From Ceratotherium simum simum (taxonomy: Eukaryota; Chordata; Mammalia; Perissodactyla; Rhinocerotidae), in the NCBI RefSeq assembly GCF_000283155.1, contig NW_004454193.1, positions 7,875,466-7,939,465 on the forward strand: 64,000 bases of DNA, read 5' to 3'. Shown piece by piece: positions 11,856 to 24,639 of the stretch. The stretch's first letter is position 1. The number at the start of each line of letters is the position of its first letter. The position numbers were made by a program, and so were the translations under genes. A model generated the notes under the pieces. That model had not been told where the DNA came from. It did not search any database and saw nothing but the letters and a program-made list of their open reading frames with translations.

Positions 11856-13384
11856 AGTAAGGTGCTGGTGTCTTGGGATGCAGAAAAAGTGCAGAAAGGG
11901 GATTTGGAGATCACAGAAGAGCAGAACTAGAAGGGATGCATTGGCCAGGCTTTTCCTCTAAGGAGATGAGACCAAGGAAGTAACCACTGAGTTCTGAAAA
12001 AATGCAGTCAAATACTAATATTTCCTTTTGAGTTGAAACTCAGCAACTTCTATTACCCTCAAGGTAAAAAAAAAAAAAAAAAATCCTTGCCCTGGCTCCT
12101 GGGCCTGTGTGAGCTGGCAGGGGCTGTCCCCCTCCCAGCCACCAATCCATCACTCAGCCTTGCTCTGGGCTCCTGGAAGTGTGGGCATCAGTTAAGACCT
12201 ATGAACACTTAGAGTTCCCTTGCCCTCCTCCAGCCTCTGACCCTGGAAGCTCCCCCCACCTTGACTATTCCCCTACTCTTCTCTCCACTCGGACTAACTC
12301 TTGCTCAACATTCAGGTTTCAGCTGAAGCATCACTTACTAGGGTTGGAGGGTGGGGGTTCTTGAACCCCTGAATGGGTTATTTGCTCCTATGACCCCCTG
12401 AAGGTTCCATCCTGTAACACACACTGCACATGTCATTCCTGGCTCCCTGTTCTTGCAAGCTCCTCGTGGATGCATTCCTAGGATGCACTGTGACTCACTG
12501 TGACTGGCACGTAGAAGGGGATCCCTGGGCAAGGAAAGAAAAGGGAAGAGAAGGGAAGGAAGGAAAGGACAGGCTGGGGGGGGGGGAAGACCTGGATGTA
12601 CTGGGGGGCTCCGTGGACTCCAACAGCAGAGGGCAGCCGCCTGTTCATTTCCCTTCTGGGGAAGGCTCCCTGGAGATGCGGAAGGGGTGGGACGTATACA
12701 GGGTGGCACTTTAAGGAAAAAGCCCTTTGAAATCCCCTCTGAACTTTGCTGGGTACCTCACTTTGAAGCTTCAAAGTCATTTTCAAACCCGAATGACCCC
12801 TCGCACTGTAGCCCCAGGGAGCCACTAAACTTGGCCTCAGCCCTCCTGTTTGCAAGTTAGGAAACTGAGCCCCACAGTTAAAAGTTTGCCTGGGACCAAA
12901 GAGGGAATCAGGCTAAAATGCTGCTCATTCCTCAGGAAACCACCCAATGGAACAAGAGCTGGAAGCTGAGAGTCGTTTGGGCCTTAGTTTACCCACATGA
13001 GTGATGGACACTCTCTGCTCTACAATCCCTTAATTCTCTACTATTGGATTTAGGTTGGATTTACCAACCTCAGAGGTTACAAAGAGGCAGCACCCAGGCA
13101 GGCCACATTTGGCCCTCAAACATGTATTGCAAGGATCTCCATGTTTTTTTAAAAATAGAAGATTTTGTATAAAAATCTAGATTTGAGGATTCTCTTGAAA
13201 GATCGAAAGGTCTGGCAACACTGGTCCCAAAGATTTCATCTCCACATGTGTAAGGCTGGCTGGAGCTGAGCAGTGGCTGCCTCTTTTACACAGGGCATGT
13301 ATTCGCCAATTTGCCACAGTCCCCAGCGCTCCCTCTTGTCTCTGACCCTGTCCCTTCACTCATTCATGAAAACTGCTAAACCCT

Positions 13385-13808
13385 CTAGGGCCTTTAAATC
13401 ACAGCTCTTGAAGTATCTCTTTCTCCTTAGTCATTACCTCTAGCTGCAATGGCCTTCTCTGGGTTTCTCAAAAAAGTCAAGCTCTTTCCAGCCACAGGGT
13501 CCTTGCATATGCTATTCTCTCTGCCTGGAATACCCTTCCCTCCACAAGTCTCAGCTGAAGTGTCACCTCGTCTGTCTGAATTGCGTTCCGCTTAATACAT
13601 CTATAGTTATCTCTCATGTCACATCACGACTTGTAACTATCCATGGGTGTGCTTATTTGTTTGTCTTCTGTCTCCTCTATTAAAACATAAACTCCAGGAG
13701 GACAGGGACTTGCTTGGTGTTATTCATTGCTGCATCTGCAGCGTGCAGCCCAGAACCTGGCACATCTTAGGAAGTTGGTAAATATCTGTGGCATGAATGC
13801 ATGAATGA
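13385..13808 (+). repeat. L2 3' end
   Basis: ATGCTATTCTCTCTGCCTGG, AACTCCAGGAGGACAGGGAC and the ATGAATGCATGAATGAATG end make a well-preserved L2 fragment. Confidence 0.85.
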
Positions 13809-13809
13809 A

Positions 13810-16220
13810 TGCACAAGTGGGACTCTGCCAGGCCCATGGGTGTCCATTCAATGACAAATGGTCAGTCATCTCTGTCTTCCTGTGGGGTTGGTGAGAGGAT
13901 GCCATTTTCTCAGCCTCCCTGTGGGATCCACTCAGGCCCATGTTTGCAGGCACATGTGTTCCCTTTTCCAGAAGCCCTGGGATGACAGGTGAGTGAAACA
14001 TTCAGGGGTGTTGCATTCAAACCTGGGTACATGTGTCAGGCAAGTACAGATGACTACAGTGATCAAAGAGAGGATGAGATGACAGAGCTACAAGATGAGG
14101 CTTCTTCTAGATGGAGAGAAGGCTTGGCTTGAATTAAATCTGTAAAGTGCCAAAGTGGGACTTTGGGGAGGGATGATGGACACCCAACCTCAACTATTAG
14201 AAGAAGGAGAGGTCTCCCTTGAAGTTTAAAAGAGTTTAAGGCAAAGAAAAGCCACTTCCCTCAACCTACTTTACTCAGAAGGACCTGATGATGTTTTCTA
14301 CCCCAAGAGGTAGGATGAGCCAAGAAAACAAACAGGTTTAAGAAGCTTCAAACGGTTAGGTGACAGGGCTGAGGCTGGGCTGGAGGCAGCGTTTGGCCGA
14401 TGTTGAATGAATAAGTGATGGCATGACTATCATAGGGAGCAGTATTCCTCTTCCCTAAGCGCTCACCAGATCCTGGTCAAACCAAGAGTGCTGGGCTAAG
14501 CGAGTGCAAGTGATCATTTACTTGATGGTTTTGGCATCTCCAAGCTGTACCTGACGCACGTTGAAAAGGTTCATCTTCCAGGTTTGGGGGTCAGCCACTG
14601 GAAGAGGGTGAGCCACAGGGAAAGGTACAGGGAGGAGATGGTGAAACTGAAGTAGAAATAAACATTCAGGTTTGGCATTTCACACTGGAAGAATAGAGGG
14701 GTTCTCTTAAGAGGGCAAAGGGATGAGGCGGCATGAACAGTAAGCACCAGGATCCAGACAAGATTCTTAGGTCCACACTTTCCCCAGCCCCCTGCCTCCC
14801 ACCCTGTGGACCTCAGAGTTATCCGTAATAACACCAGCACTGGGCCAAGGACTTCAAAGCCAAACGAGATCCAAATGGAGCTGGCACTCATCCTCTTTGG
14901 CCTCGACCTGTTTTCTTCTGCCAGGCAGAAACTTCCCTCCTCTGCTCGCTTCCTATTAAAATTAACAAGCGTTGCACGCAGGCATCAAAGGAAGGGTTGT
15001 GCCTTTAATATTCCAGGCAGGCCCAGGCTGTGATCACAGCACCCTCCCCCCCTTCCAACTGAACTGGGAAACATGGTTCAGCTGGGAGTGCCGGAATCAG
15101 CACTCTGGCCATCCTCGTCTGTTTGATATTTGCACCAGTGGGCCAGCAGAACATCTTCACAGCAATTTTCTTCAAAGTGCCTCGCAAAAATGGCCCCTTA
15201 GAAGGGTGTATTATTATCCCCATTTTATTGTCAGAGAAACTGAGGTCAAACAACTTGCCCAAAGCCAGAGAGAGAGAGCGGGAGATGGAATCAAAGCAGT
15301 GGCAGCATAAATCTATGTCCATCTGAGGCTCACTCAGACCTGTATCTGGCCCAGGAATTCTAGCACACTTGGGCTTTCATGCCCAGCTGGGGTGTTGTGG
15401 CCGCCCCTCCTCATTCTCACACTGGGCTTCCCAGACCTGAGCTGCACAAAGACATTATGTCAGTAACCCCACAGGCGCTGGGAGGGCAACAAACTCTGTC
15501 ATCAACCCCTTTACAACTGAGGAAGCGACTGTAGCACATAATTATACTCCTATACAACCCTCAAACTGTCATCTTTGTTTTTAAAATTAGGGATGATCTG
15601 ATTATTTTCAGAGAACTATGTATTTATACTGGAGAAATCAACAAGTTAAATAACTAATGCACTAGGCTTGTGAGTTATTAGTGAAATCCCTGACAGGTGG
15701 GAAAAGGCTCTGTGGTTTGAGCCTTGGTGCCTCCAGCTGAGAGAGCTGTTCAAACAGAAGCCCATAGGCCCAGGATTTCGGAACTGGAGGAAACACTGGA
15801 GATCTGGTGGGCCTGCTGTGGGGAGAGCACACTGCGGGGGCTGCAGGGTCTGAGCTGCTGAATTCACGCCCACATCTTTGGAGGAAAAGCACAGCCAAAA
15901 AGCCCCTGCAGACAATTAACGGTTAGTGAAGTTTTAGAGAAAGTGGCTTTGATCCCAATGCTTTAAATACAAAGAGCTTTTTTGGGACATTGGCTGAGGG
16001 GGTTGTCCCTCTAGAAGTCTTAGAGACGGGCATCCTCCGAATGGTTGTCTCTTTACCAGCACCCCAATCAGAGCTGGGAGGGGCCTGGCTAGTCATCTAG
16101 CTACGGGCACCTCCTTGTTGTTTTGGGGAAACTGAGGCCTGCGGCAGGGAGGTGGACTTGTGAATGAGTGATGCCAGTGAGCGAGTTTAGAGACTCGGTT
16201 GTCGTGAGTCCCAGGCTGGT
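13810..16220. other. Intergenic, nothing assignable
   Basis: No gene is seen. A weak MIR core (TTATTATCCCCATTTTATTG) is at about 15210-15280. Confidence 0.55.
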
Positions 16221-16221
16221 C

Positions 16222-16372
16222 TTCTTGTCCTAGGAGAGAGAAAAGAAGACACAGAAAGAGTGAAATGTGAGAGGGTAAAGGGGGAATGAGAGAAAAGAGG
16301 AGAGAGGAGGAGGGGGGAAGACAAGAAGGAGAGGGGTGGAGAGTGAGAAGGGGCAGAGGAGAGACAAGCACG
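16222..16372 (+). repeat. Purine-rich (GA) low-complexity tract
   Basis: About 150 bases are nearly pure A and G on the + strand, so the opposite-strand frames rich in Ser, Pro and Leu are low-complexity artefacts. Confidence 0.85.
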
Positions 16373-16884
16373 GGGGCACCCTCCAAGCACACCGTTCTGT
16401 GACGCTCGCCAATGGTTTCTTCTCTGGTGTCTCAGCTCCCCAGTTACACCATAAAACCTTCTTCTTTGTGCCCCTGGGTGAGGTGTGCTGCACCGTGTGG
16501 GGCCCTGAGCAGTTGCTTAATCCAAGCAGGTAGTTCTGTGAATGGCCACACTCCAGAGTCACCTAAGAGGTTTCCAAGGCCCTGGGAGGTTTTCCTCCCC
16601 AATTCATCACTTCACCCAGCTGATCCGCATGCACTTGGGGGTGGAATGATAGGCAAGGCACTTCCCTCTGGGGCCTCAGTCTCCCAGTCTGTAAATGGGA
16701 TTGGGATTGAGAGAAGGTTTGGACCGCATCGTTGCCCTTACAGCTCTGGCATTCCAGAATTATGTTAATTCTTGTAGCTCCTCTGCTTCCCGCCTTCTTC
16801 TTCAAGTATTCCTGAGAGGCATTACAGAGCAAATCCAGAACTCCTTACTGTGAGTCAATTTCAACTGGAAGGAAGGGTTTCTAA

Positions 16885-17083
16885 TTTTTTTTTTATTTAT
16901 TTTTTTCCCCCAAAGCCCCAGTAGATAGTTGTATGTCATAGCTGCACATCCTTCTAGATGCTGTATGTGGGACGCGGCCTCAGCATGGCCGGAGAAGTGG
17001 TGCGTCGGTGCGCGCCCGGAATCCGAACCCGGGCCGCCAGCGGCGGAGCGCGCACACTTAACGGCTCAGCCGCGGGGCCGGCC
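16885..17083 (-). mobile_element. Young ERE1 SINE with perfect 19-bp target-site duplication
   Basis: This short-form ERE1 is flanked by identical copies of TGGAAGGAAGGGTTTCTAA at 16866-16884 and 17084-17102. The perfect duplication and intact GC-rich head point to a recent insertion. Confidence 0.95.
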
Positions 17084-17479
17084 TGGAAGGAAGGGTTTCT
17101 AAACAAAGGAGATAAAGTACAGAAGCCTAAGATGAACTTTGCTGACTTGACCATCCCCCGTGGGCTCAGTGCTGCTGGTGGAGGACTTGAAGGCTGAGGA
17201 TGCAGCTCCGGCCACCCCTCCACTCCCCACCGGACCTGAGTGGCCTTCCTGGGGATAATACCAGGATGTTCATCTTCATCTCCCAAGATCACTTTGAGCC
17301 CCCTGAACAGGGAAATTGTTAAAAACCAGGAATGTGGGAAGACAGAGACATGCTGTGTGTCCAAGAAAATGATATAAACTGGTCTCAAAGTCAGACTGGT
17401 TAGTGCTGTGTCCCATGGAGCAATCCTGGAGTGCAGCGTGTTAGGAAGAATACTGGACCACATAGAGGAGACTCAAGTC

Positions 17480-18130
17480 GCCAAAAATCTTACTATCGTA
17501 TGCTCAGCCTCAGCGATCATTAGGGAAATGCAAATCAGCGACCTAGGAAGTGCCATTTCATATCTGTCCACCTGATAAAAAATAAGTCTGACAATAGCAA
17601 GTGTTAACAAGGCTGTGGAGAACTGGGCACCTGAGTACGTTGGTGGCGGGAGCGTAAACCCCCCATGGTGAATAATTTGGGAATATCTAGTAAAGTAAGA
17701 TAAGCACGTTCCCTTCAATACAGCAAGTCGTGTTCCCTTCAATCCAGCAAGTTCACTGCCGGGTAAATTCCCTCGAGAAACTCGGGCACGTTTCACATAA
17801 GGAAACACGTGCACATGGATATTCATTGCAGCAGTGTTGATAATAATGAAAAAGTGGAAACATCTAAATGCCCATCAACAACAAAAAAGATAAACTGTGA
17901 AAGTCATATAATAGAATACTATAAAGCAGTTAAAATCATAAATTTAAAAATGCTGAGCAAAAAAAGCCAAAAACAATTGTAAAAGGCTACATAGAGAATG
18001 ATGCCATTTTATATAAGGTTTATAAACCTGTAAAACAAGACTGTAATTTTTATAGACATGTAGGTAGTAAAAGAAGAACATGTGTGGGCATGACAAACAC
18101 TTCATGGAATTGGTTCCTGGGTTTGGTGGC
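17480..18130 (+). mobile_element. Old L1 fragment
   Basis: Degenerate L1 ORF2-end and 3' UTR sequence is visible around GGCTGTGGAGAACTGGGCAC, CATTGCAGCAGTG and the AAAAGCCAAAAACAATTG segment. The reading frame is destroyed. Confidence 0.65.
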
Positions 18131-18206
18131 AAAGCAAGGACGAGAAAAGGGACGTTTACACAGGGGGGTTCCACTCTGTTTTGTTCCTTGAAAAGACTGA
18201 AATGAG

Positions 18207-18404
18207 GGGCTGGCCCCATGGCATAAGCTCAGCATGCTCCACTTCAGCAGCCCTGGTTCCCAGGTTCAGATCCTGGGCTCGGACCTACACCACTCATCAG
18301 CCATGCTGTGGCGGTGACCCACATACAAAACAGAGGAAGACTGGCACAGATGTTAGCTCAGGGCTAATCTTACTGAAGCAAAAAAAGAGGAGGATTGGCA
18401 ACAG
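18207..18404 (+). mobile_element. ERE-related SINE (older subtype)
   Basis: The head GGGGCTGGCCCCATGGC and the tail motif GGCACAGATGTTAGCTCAGG are recognisable, but the body differs from ERE1 and the tRNA-like part is worn. It belongs to the same class as the copy at 53164. Confidence 0.8.
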
Positions 18405-18633
18405 AGAAAACAAGGAAGAGCATTGGGTCAGAGTTCCCGCTGGGATTCCAGGTGAAGATCTGCAACCTCCCACTGTTCCCTGGGCAAGGCCACTGACCTT
18501 AAAGGCAGGGCTTGTGTTCAGTGGCTTTCCAACTGGTTCTAGCTGCAGCGTGCCCCTCTCCAGATAAAATGACTATGTGAGAGGTAGGGAGGTGGGATGC
18601 ATAGGACAAAACAGATTTTAAAAAGAGGAACTG

Positions 18634-18935
18634 GGGCCAGCCCCATGGCTGAGTGGTTAAGTGCGTGTGCTCCGCTGCTGGCGGCCCTGGTTCGGATCCC
18701 GGGTGCACACAACACACTGCTTCTCTGGCCATGCTGAGGCCGCGTCCCACATACAGCAACTAGAAGGATGTGCAACTATGACATACAACTATCTACTGGG
18801 GCTTTGGGGAAAAAAAAAAAAAGGAGGATTGGCAATAGATGTTAGCTCAGAGCCCGTCTTCCTCAGCAAAAAGAGGAGGATTAGCATGGATGTTAGCTCA
18901 GGGCTGATCTTCCTCACACAAATAAATAAATAAAT
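18634..18935 (+). mobile_element. ERE1 SINE with extended tail
   Basis: This full-length copy carries both the CAGCAACTAGAAGGATGTGC body and the two tail blocks that end in TTAGCTCAG(A/G)GC, finishing in an AAAT simple repeat. AAAAAGAGGAACTG at 18620-18633 and AAAAAGAAGAACTG at 18936-18949 form the target-site duplication. Confidence 0.93.
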
Positions 18936-19229
18936 AAAAAGAAGAACTGCCTCGTTTAAATAGGGGAAGGGGGATAGGGATGGGACCTAGCACCCCATCT
19001 GTGGAAGCCCCTGCAATACACCTGCATGAACCCCGGGGGGCTCTGAGCACATGACACAACATGAAAATCCCTAGTCCAGCCCCAACATTCCATGAGGAAC
19101 CCAGAGGTTACCTAGACCAGAAGAAACGAAGGGCCGATATTAGTGTGAGACAGTCTCGGGACAGAATTTAGGGAGATATTGTCAGGGTCGTTCAAGTGCC
19201 GCCCTGCACTTGGGTGCCCTCACAGAAAC

Positions 19230-19395
19230 CCTGAGTGCTTTCTCCTTTTCTGGTAGCAATCGACATGCTTATTGCCCCTACTGGAAAGCAAGCTCCCCAG
19301 GACCAGGCCTGTGTCTGGCTCACTTACCCCATCCAGAGGGCTAACCAGAAACCTAGCACACAGTAGGTGCTGAATATATTTGCTGAATGACTGAT
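19230..19395 (+). repeat. L2 3' end leading into the GGAA repeat
   Basis: GCAAGCTCCCCAGGACCAGG and GCACACAGTAGGTGCTGAAT followed by TTTGCTGAATGACTGATTG identify L2. Its 3' terminal repeat probably seeded the adjoining GGAA microsatellite. Confidence 0.72.
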
Positions 19396-19397
19396 TG

Positions 19398-19600
19398 AAG
19401 GGAGGAAGGGAGGAAAAGAAGGAGGGAGAGAGAGGAAGGAGGGAAGGAAGGGAGGGAAGGAGGGAGAGAGAGGAAGGAAGGAAGGAAGGAAGGAGGGAGG
19501 GAGGGAAGGAAGGAAGGAAGGAGGGAAGGAAGGAAGGAAGGAGGGAAGGAAGGAAGGAAGGAGGGAGGGAAGGAAGGATGGAAGGAAGGAAGGAAGGAGA
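19398..19600 (+). repeat. GGAA/GGGA microsatellite
   Basis: About 200 bp consist of GGAA and GGGA units with a few breaks. The minus-strand frames encoding Phe-Leu-Pro-Ser repeats are artefacts. Confidence 0.95.
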
Positions 19601-20148
19601 TGAAAAGACAGATGAATGTGAGCCTCCGTCTCCCTCCCCACAGCCCTAATCTGGGCTGCCAGCCAAGCTGGACCAGCCACTTTGCTGCTGGGGGCAATAA
19701 GTGTAGGTAATTGTTGGCTTCGGCTTTACTCATTCTTCCGCCAGGGCCGTGTGCAAAGCAGAGGGTTTCACTTGCCCAGTGGGTACTGAATTACAGCTTG
19801 GAGCTGGAGTCCTATGTAATTAACCAGCAGCCGCGAGCCTGGGGGAGTCTGTGAGTGCTGCCGAATGCACAGGGGATTGGGCACCGAGCATGGTGGCTCC
19901 TAATGAGCCTTGGCCTGATTTTTACAATCCACAGCGCTGGGACCCACCACCTCGGTGGCTGGTCACTCACTAGCTGTGGGTTTCTTTATCAGGGCTCCAT
20001 GAGTGCAATTAGGGGCCAGGAAAGCAGAATTCTGTGTATGTATGTTTTGGGTGGGGGGAGAGGCCTTCTTAGAACTATCCTGAGCTCTCTCCAGCCCAGC
20101 CTCCCTGGCGTGTACAGCTTTCTCAATCTGTCTGTCTCTCTCTCTTAC

Positions 20149-20170
20149 ATACACACACACACACACACAG
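20149..20170 (+). repeat. (CA)n microsatellite
   Basis: About eleven CA units follow a CT-rich stretch. Confidence 0.9.
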
Positions 20171-20756
20171 ATACATGTTGATATGTATGGAACAAATCTC
20201 CAGGAAAAATATATTTAAAGGAATGTGAAGAACCTTACAGTTTATCAAAATCTACAGAAACTCTTCCTGATGAGGTCTTTAAATCTCCCTCAGCATGGCC
20301 ATCAGAACTTGGACCACAAAAAGAGAAGCCTCTCCTCAGCCCAGCAGGGGAGGAGTAAATAGTACATGGGGTAGGAGACGCTACCCGTGCTCCACTCAAC
20401 CAGGCTCCCACTGCAAAACCCAGCCCGCCACGGTTTGGGGCTCTGTGTGGGTGTCTACCCCTCTGCACCACGCTCCCCCAGGCCAGGCCATGGACAGATT
20501 TGTGACAAAGATGTTTGTCCTTTATGTTCTTCATGGTTTCCTATTTCTCCTTCGAGGTTTCTGCCCTAGTTATCTCCTGTCCTGCTCCTTCCACTTACTA
20601 TCATCTCCCTTCCAAAGATGACAAATGCTATTTGGAGAGGTGACATGCCTTGCCAAAGCACTAGGGCTGAACTCCAGGCATATCTGACTCCAAATCGAGC
20701 TGCCTATAAACATATTACTCCATAATAAACATGAAATCTTAGTAATATCTGCCATC

Positions 20757-20925
20757 CTTCGAGCACTTGTGTTTTAAATGCCTGATCATCTTCATTTTCT
20801 CTTAATCCTCCCCACAACTCCATAAGTAGACCCAGTTATCCTCATTTCATAGTTAAGGTCCACAGAGATAAGGGAGCTTGCCTGAGGTTGAACAGCAAGC
20901 AGATGGACGAGCTAGAATTGGAACT
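20757..20925 (-). repeat. MIR SINE
   Basis: TCTTAATCCTCCCCACAACT followed by CTCATTTCATAGTTAAGG is a minus-strand MIR. Confidence 0.65.
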
Positions 20926-21069
20926 GTGTGTGAAGGACTGCAGCCCATGATCTTCCCTGTGCTCTCTCTTGCTAGAGTGTAAAAGGCTGATGAGATGTGC
21001 ACAGTTGGTGTGAAGATGACTAGACCATGGCTCACTCTCTGGCTGTTAATGGACAATGAAGCTGGGAGG

Positions 21070-21365
21070 CAGGGACACACAAATTATAGCTCAGTGAGAT
21101 ACCATTACAATTCTTCACACTTATCAGATGGGCAAACATTTCAAAGTCTGAACATAGGAAGTATCAGAGGAGGAGGAGGTGAGGAAATGGGGATGCTCGG
21201 AAATTGCCAGAGGGAGTGTAAATTAGTATAGGACCTTTGGAGAGCAATTGCTCCTTACAACCTAGCCATCCTCTTGTAAGGATGAGTGAGTCTTGTACAC
21301 TCATGTGCATGACATGAAGGGGGATGTTCCCTGCAGCATTTTTATAATAAGGAAAATGTGGTATA
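21070..21365 (+). mobile_element. Old L1 fragment
   Basis: TATAGCTCAGTGAGATACCA and the following L1-like text up to TTTTATAATAAGGAAAATGTG are degenerate L1 ORF2-end sequence. Confidence 0.6.
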
Positions 21366-21389
21366 AGGGTCCAGGGCAAGGGCAGACAC

Positions 21390-21670
21390 AAGGAGGCCAG
21401 TTAGGAAACCAGTGCTGAATCTTCTTGGGAGATGATTGCTCAAACCAGGTGGCAGCGGTGGAGGCAGACAAGACTGTGGGAGGACCTGGTTGGAGGTAAG
21501 GCGGAGAAGAGTTGCTCATTGAGGTTACGTCGAGTTTGAGATGCTATCTGACATCCACATGGAGATGTTGAGTAGCAGCCGGAAACATGGGTCTGGAGTT
21601 CAAAAGAGAGGCCCGGGATGGAGATGTAAACTGGGAGTCACCAGAGCACAGACGGTGTTTAAAGCCATGA
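21390..21670 (-). repeat. L2-like fragment
   Basis: GGGATGGAGATGTAAACTGG and GTGTTTAAAGCCATGAGC are phrases seen in minus-strand L2. Assignment is moderate. Confidence 0.5.
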
Positions 21671-21674
21671 GCCT

Positions 21675-21835
21675 GTTAATTTTTTATTTCTCATAAATAA
21701 AAGAGCTGATGCAAATATGACAATGTTGACATCTGTTAATTTTGGGTGGTAGATACAGTGCTGTTTGTAATACTACTTTTTGTATTTTTTAGTATGTTTG
21801 AACTTTTTTATAACAACATTAATTAATAAACAGTT
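21675..21835 (+). mobile_element. L1M 3' terminal fragment
   Basis: TCTGTTAATTTTGGGTGGTA and the AT-rich end with TTTTTTATAACAACATTAAT resemble the extreme 3' end of an old L1. Confidence 0.55.
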
Positions 21836-22444
21836 TATAAGACCACAAGGCTCCAAATGCTGGACAGTTCTGTCCTGGGTGCCTTAGACCTAAAGCGTGG
21901 GTGCTGGCAACGTGTTGAGGAGCTGGGTTCAAATTCCCCCACCAGCAACCTGAGCTCAGTGACCAGGGGTTGACCCAGTCTCTCTGGGCATGTTTCCCCA
22001 TTTGGACAACAAGAAGCTGACCCATGACTTCTCAGGGTTCTTCCAGTGCTGACCATCCAGGATTCAAACTGGTGCCCCATAGGTCCCCTACCTACTCTAA
22101 TTTTGTCCACCACTTCTCATTGCCTAGTCCTACAGATAAGGCCAGAAATACCCCATAAGAGGGCTCTGTAGGTGGAAGGCTAGCTTTGCCTCCAAACAGA
22201 TGGAAACTGCAGAGAGGGGGTTCAGACAGGACAGAGCCCCTCAGTCCCCAGGCCCTGGGAGCCCAAAGGAATTAGGCTGAGCTTAAAAGCAGGGAACCTA
22301 GAGACTAAAAGTCTTCACAGTATTTACTGCTGATGAATGCATCCTGCTCAGGATCCCGGGACCGTTTGAAGAATAGTCTATGAGCCTAAAATACGTAAAC
22401 GGGTGTGTGGCTGAACCAATCTGCCAAGTTGTAATAGGCGCAGG

Positions 22445-22685
22445 TAATGATAATAATATTAATAATAATATTTATGTGACAGATTCTGAACTTACTAGGC
22501 ACTGTCTCATTTAACCCACACAATGATGGTGCCATACGGTTATCATTTTCATTAGCCAGCCTTTGCGCATGAGGAAACTGAGGCTCAGAGAGGTCGAGCA
22601 ACTTCCCCCAAATCATACAGCAGAGAAGGAGCAGAGCCTGCATTAGAACCCAGGCAGCACGACTCCAGATCTCAAGGTCTTGACT
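22445..22685 (-). repeat. MIR SINE
   Basis: The GAGGAAACTGAGGCTCAGAG core and GAACCCAGGCAGCACGACTC end are well preserved, on the minus strand. Confidence 0.82.
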
Positions 22686-22744
22686 CCTCTTGGGGAGTGA
22701 CAAGGTCCTCTAAGTCTCTTCCACGAGAGCCAGAGAAGACTGCC

Positions 22745-22905
22745 TAGACGTAACTCTGTTAATTGAGCCATTTATTCACCATCAGCTAATAAATATTCAT
22801 TGAGCACCCACTGTGTGGCAGCACTTAGTGTGCCCGGCCCCGGGGATGCTGAGATTAATAAGCACAGCCTCTGTTCTTGAGAAGCTCATGGTCTGGAGAG
22901 AAGGG
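22745..22905 (-). repeat. L2 fragment
   Basis: ATATTCATTGAGCACCCACT and the CTTGAGAAGCTCATGGTCTG block are the reverse of an L2 3' end. Confidence 0.7.
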
Positions 22906-22909
22906 TCAG

Positions 22910-24195
22910 TTTATAAACCAGCATAATAAAACTGATGGGCTCCTGGGGAGACGCATATGTCCAGAGGGTCCCTGTATGGGAAAGGATGGCGATCCCAAGA
23001 GCAAAACATGGACCAGGGTGTGGAGTCATGGAGCAGGACCTTTCTCTGCCGTCATCACATGGCTGAACCTCCACTCTAGGCCATGAGTTCCAGAAACTTC
23101 TTTCTGGCAGAATCTCTGGGCACAGGAACAGCACAGGTTTAGTTTTTACCTTCATGGGAAGAGAAGATGCAAACCCTGTCATTTTATTTTGTGAGAGGTG
23201 AAGCATTAGCTGCTCCTTTGGAACAACCTGTTTCATTGTTCTCAGAAAACCACTTGACTCTACTTACGTGTCAAGTCAAGGCCATCACTAGAGGAGGAGC
23301 TATTTAAGGCTCAGTGACTCAAAGGAGCTACCACTGCAGGGTGATAACAGAAGAGTTGCTGCAGGCAGGACTGCCTCTTTGCAGTCCTCTTAACTCAGGA
23401 CCCCTTGGGGGTCCACTAATGGGATTTAGGAGATCCACAAAACCCTTGAACTTGTGGGGAAAATGTGTATTTGTGCACTTTTTCCGGGTAGAGGGCCCAG
23501 AGCTTTTATCATATTTTCAAAGGGCTCCTTGAATTCCCCAAGAAGGCTAAGGATCGCTTCTCTGAAGAAATGTTTATTTTCTAAGTGCGAGTGTAAGCTG
23601 TGCCCGCCAGCCATGGCATGTTCCTGGGGTTGCATGCGTGTTCTTGTTTTCCTGCTGCCCCGCAGAGATCAGGAGCTGAGGCCCAGAAGACGGCCACAAG
23701 GGCAAAAAGGGTGGATGGGCTTCCCCAGGTCCTAGGGGAAGCACTGTGCAAAAGGAAATGGACAGCCTGGGCGCAGTTCAGCACGGACTCGACCGCCCGA
23801 TGCTACACATGGTCGCCTCAATCCACACAGCCCAGAATTGGGAAATATCTTCATGCTTGGGGATTGGATTTTGATATTATCATTCAACTGGGGTGTTGAG
23901 CAACATGGCAATGTCAACCACCCAAGGAAGAAGCAATTCCTGGCTCAGAGAGTGAGGAGAGTGGAAAGATGGCTTAGATAAGGGTGAAGGAAAACCCTTT
24001 CCTCTCTCCCGGCTCACTTGGTTGGGCCAGACCTTCTAAGGCATTAGTATCTTCTAGGGGGCACACCCGACAGGTGGGGGAAGCTGGCCCTGCCAAGGGA
24101 TGGGCTGGGACTGGGCTGGGAATGCAGGCCTGGGAAGACGGATCCAGCCCGTGGACTCTCAGAGCAGCCTTGCCTAGTGGTGGGTTTCCTGGGCT
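22910..24195. other. Intergenic, nothing recognised
   Basis: No gene, repeat family or promoter could be identified by eye. Confidence 0.55.
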
Positions 24196-24199
24196 GAGA

Positions 24200-24380
24200 T
24201 GTCCTCCTGACCTTCTGAACTACAAGCTCTGTTTTTAGTCTCCCTTGGCTCCCCAGTGCCCAGCACAGTGCTGGCCCTTGAAAGGTGTTGAATGAATGAA
24301 TGTGCCTGGATTCCCTACTAGGCTATGACCTCCTTTTGGGCAGGGACCATTTTGGATAGCTACAATATTGCTCCCACCTA
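24200..24380 (+). repeat. L2 3' end
   Basis: CCAGTGCCCAGCACAGTGCT and GGTGTTGAATGAATGAATG are L2 terminal sequence. Confidence 0.72.
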
Positions 24381-24639
24381 CACCTCCTCAGGGCCCCGCT
24401 GATGACCATGGGGCTGAATCCCTTTCTCCTCACTAGAAGTTCTCAGCTCAAACTCATGGTTCCATGGTTCAGACTGAGGCCCCAGTGGTCCTTATGGATG
24501 AGTGATGGAGACCCCACTAACGTAGAAACTGGGAGGAACTCTCTCCACTAGTCATGGCCAGGCCCCATTTTTTGCCTTTCTGAATGATGACAGCATTTTT
24601 CAGCAGAAGTTGGCAGTACCCACGTAGAAAGTTCATGCC

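Noticed and set aside
18634..18760. tRNA-like A and B box sequences inside EREs
   Set aside because: They are the tRNA-derived heads of SINEs and are not functional tRNA genes.
19324..19733. Frames encoding Phe-Leu-Pro-Ser or Lys-Glu-Gly-Arg repeats
   Set aside because: They translate the GGAA microsatellite.
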